A stretch of 7,841 bases of DNA. Origin: an uncultured Bacteroidales bacterium. GTDB lineage: Bacteria; Bacteroidota; Bacteroidia; Bacteroidales; UBA4417. The stretch covers positions 1-7,841 of the forward strand of contig CALCJE010000272.1 of NCBI GenBank assembly GCA_937965665.1. Direction: 5' to 3'. Positions within the stretch are counted from its first letter, which is position 1. The number at the start of each line of letters is the position of its first letter. Position numbers and translations under genes: made by a program. Below the pieces are notes generated by a model. The model was not told the origin of the DNA. It made no database searches and saw only the letters and a list, made by a program, of their open reading frames with translations. Of the stretch, positions 7,033 through 7,841 are shown one piece after another.

Positions 7033-7059
7033 GCGCAATTTAAAAACTCTCTACCTTTG
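7030..7059 (+). promoter_or_regulatory. Bacteroidota-type promoter of the lipoprotein gene
   Basis: TTTG at 7030-7033 and TACCTTTG at 7052-7059 match the Bacteroidota -33 (TTTG) and -7 (TAnnTTTG) elements, with 18 bases between them, close to the usual spacing. Transcription would start near 7064-7067, leaving a leader of only about 10-15 bases before the ATG at 7077. The -33 element lies in the end of the preceding terminator's T-run. Confidence 0.65.
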
Positions 7060-7076
7060 TAAAAAAACGATTTACT

Positions 7077-7841
7077 ATGCCTGCTATCAAAAAACTTTTG
7101 CTATTAGTTACGATAATTTTAGTTTTTCAATCGTGTAAAACCAGCAGTATTATTACCGAAAAACCGGTTGAAAAATATGCCGAATTTAATTATAACCCTG
7201 TTCCTTCTACCATCAGTTTGCCAGTCGAAATGAAGGTAAGCGCGCTGGAAGCCATGATAAACCGTAAGCTCACAGGGTTGTTGTATGCCGACACCAGTCT
7301 CGATAATAACGGAGGTGATAACCTGATGGTGAAAGCCTGGAAAAAAGATAACATTAAATTCGGTTTCGAAAATGGCCAGTTTATTTACCGGGTTCCGCTC
7401 AAACTGTGGATAAAAGCCGGCTGGAAGATAAAGCAGTTTGGCATTACCCTTTCGGATTACCGCGAGATGAATGCTGAAATAGCACTGAAATTCCGTAGTT
7501 CGGTGAACGTAAATAAAGACTGGTCCATTTCGACCATCACCACTTCCGACGGTTATGAATGGCTGACCAAACCAACCCTGAAAATCGGGCCGATTGACCT
7601 GCCGATAACTTATATCGCCGATATGATTATAAAGTACAACACGCAAACCATAAACTCAGCCATTGATGCAGGTTTGACCCAGAGCCTCGACCTGAAATCG
7701 AATGTAAAGCAAGCCTGGATTGAGATGCAGAAGCCCATGCTGTTATCAGAGGAGTATGGATTATGGCTAAAAGTTACACCTAAAAGCATTTCGGCTCTCC
7801 CGATCACCGGTGGCAAAGGAGTGATAAAACACACTTCGTCC
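7077..7841 (+). CDS. DUF4403-like lipoprotein, 3' end missing (contig edge)
   Basis: An open frame of 255 codons runs from the ATG at 7077 off the end of the window with no stop. It starts with a lipoprotein signal peptide: K5 and K6, a hydrophobic core (7-17), and the lipobox FQSC with the acylated cysteine at C20. The mature protein would be anchored to an envelope membrane. ISLPVEMKVSALEAMINRKL (46-65), an acidic/Asn turn (72-82), DNLMVKAWKK (81-90) and the beta-rich segment YRVPLKLWIKAGW (104-116) resemble the opening of DUF4403 proteins of Bacteroidota. I recall these as roughly 450-500 residues, so about half would be missing. The family assignment is from memory of its pattern and the function is unknown. 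The long amphipathic strands after an SLPVxxxxxxLExxIN segment recall TULIP-like lipid-binding folds, which is speculation. The gene has its own promoter and is not part of the upstream operon. Confidence 0.82.
   Translation, partial: MPAIKKLLLLVTIILVFQSCKTSSIITEKPVEKYAEFNYNPVPSTISLPVEMKVSALEAMINRKLTGLLYADTSLDNNGGDNLMVKAWKKDNIKFGFENGQFIYRVPLKLWIKAGWKIKQFGITLSDYREMNAEIALKFRSSVNVNKDWSISTITTSDGYEWLTKPTLKIGPIDLPITYIADMIIKYNTQTINSAIDAGLTQSLDLKSNVKQAWIEMQKPMLLSEEYGLWLKVTPKSISALPITGGKGVIKHTSS

Noticed and set aside
7119..7646. 175-codon minus-strand frame at the right end
   Set aside because: The plus-strand frame from 7077 has a full lipoprotein signal, a promoter and a family-like pattern. The minus frame is its shadow.
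46..7841. Novel mobile, defence or CRISPR-like system
   Set aside because: I searched both strands for repeats, transposase or integrase motifs, nuclease or toxin-antitoxin signatures and arrays, and found none. The genes are metabolic or envelope genes of ordinary type.

Overview
The window looks like one end of an assembled contig from a member of the Bacteroidota, probably environmental or metagenomic. Four things point there: moderate GC, little sign of Shine-Dalgarno sites, a perfect Bacteroidota-type -7 promoter box (TAnnTTTG) before the last gene with weaker ones elsewhere, and typical families (a DPE2-type amylomaltase with two CBM20 domains, a DUF4403-like lipoprotein, a secreted barrel-like protein). 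Bases 1-45 are not biological. They match the 3' part of the Illumina TruSeq universal adapter exactly, so genuine sequence starts at about base 46.

Layout: (i) 52-858 (+), a secreted protein of unknown function with a possible outer-membrane beta-barrel half. Its promoter region is lost to the adapter. (ii) 903-938, a strong hairpin with T-runs on both sides, which ends both this gene and the convergent gene after it. (iii) 944-3685 (-), a 913-residue 4-alpha-glucanotransferase of the DPE2/MalQ type. (iv) 3686-3887, a divergent promoter region, followed by a GNAT acetyltransferase at 3888-4430 (+). (v) 4431-4732, about 300 bases with no convincing gene and a few weak hairpins. (vi) 4733-5734 and 5802-6962 (+), a CurA/PTGR-type NADPH-dependent double-bond reductase and a YqhD/BDH-type iron-dependent alcohol dehydrogenase. 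They are 67 bases apart with no terminator between them and probably form an operon. (vii) 6983-7032, an intrinsic terminator whose T-run merges into the promoter of the next gene. (viii) 7077 to the end (+), a lipoprotein resembling DUF4403, cut off by the end of the window.

How the genes could work together: the two oxidoreductases fit a two-step, NADPH-driven reduction of reactive unsaturated aldehydes, with the C=C bond reduced first and the carbonyl second. The amylomaltase serves cytoplasmic maltose and glucan metabolism and has no starch or glycogen genes beside it here. The secreted protein, the acetyltransferase and the lipoprotein have no obvious link to these pathways. I see no mobile element, CRISPR array, RNA gene or defence-like system. 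This is an ordinary chromosomal region whose clearest anomaly is the untrimmed adapter.
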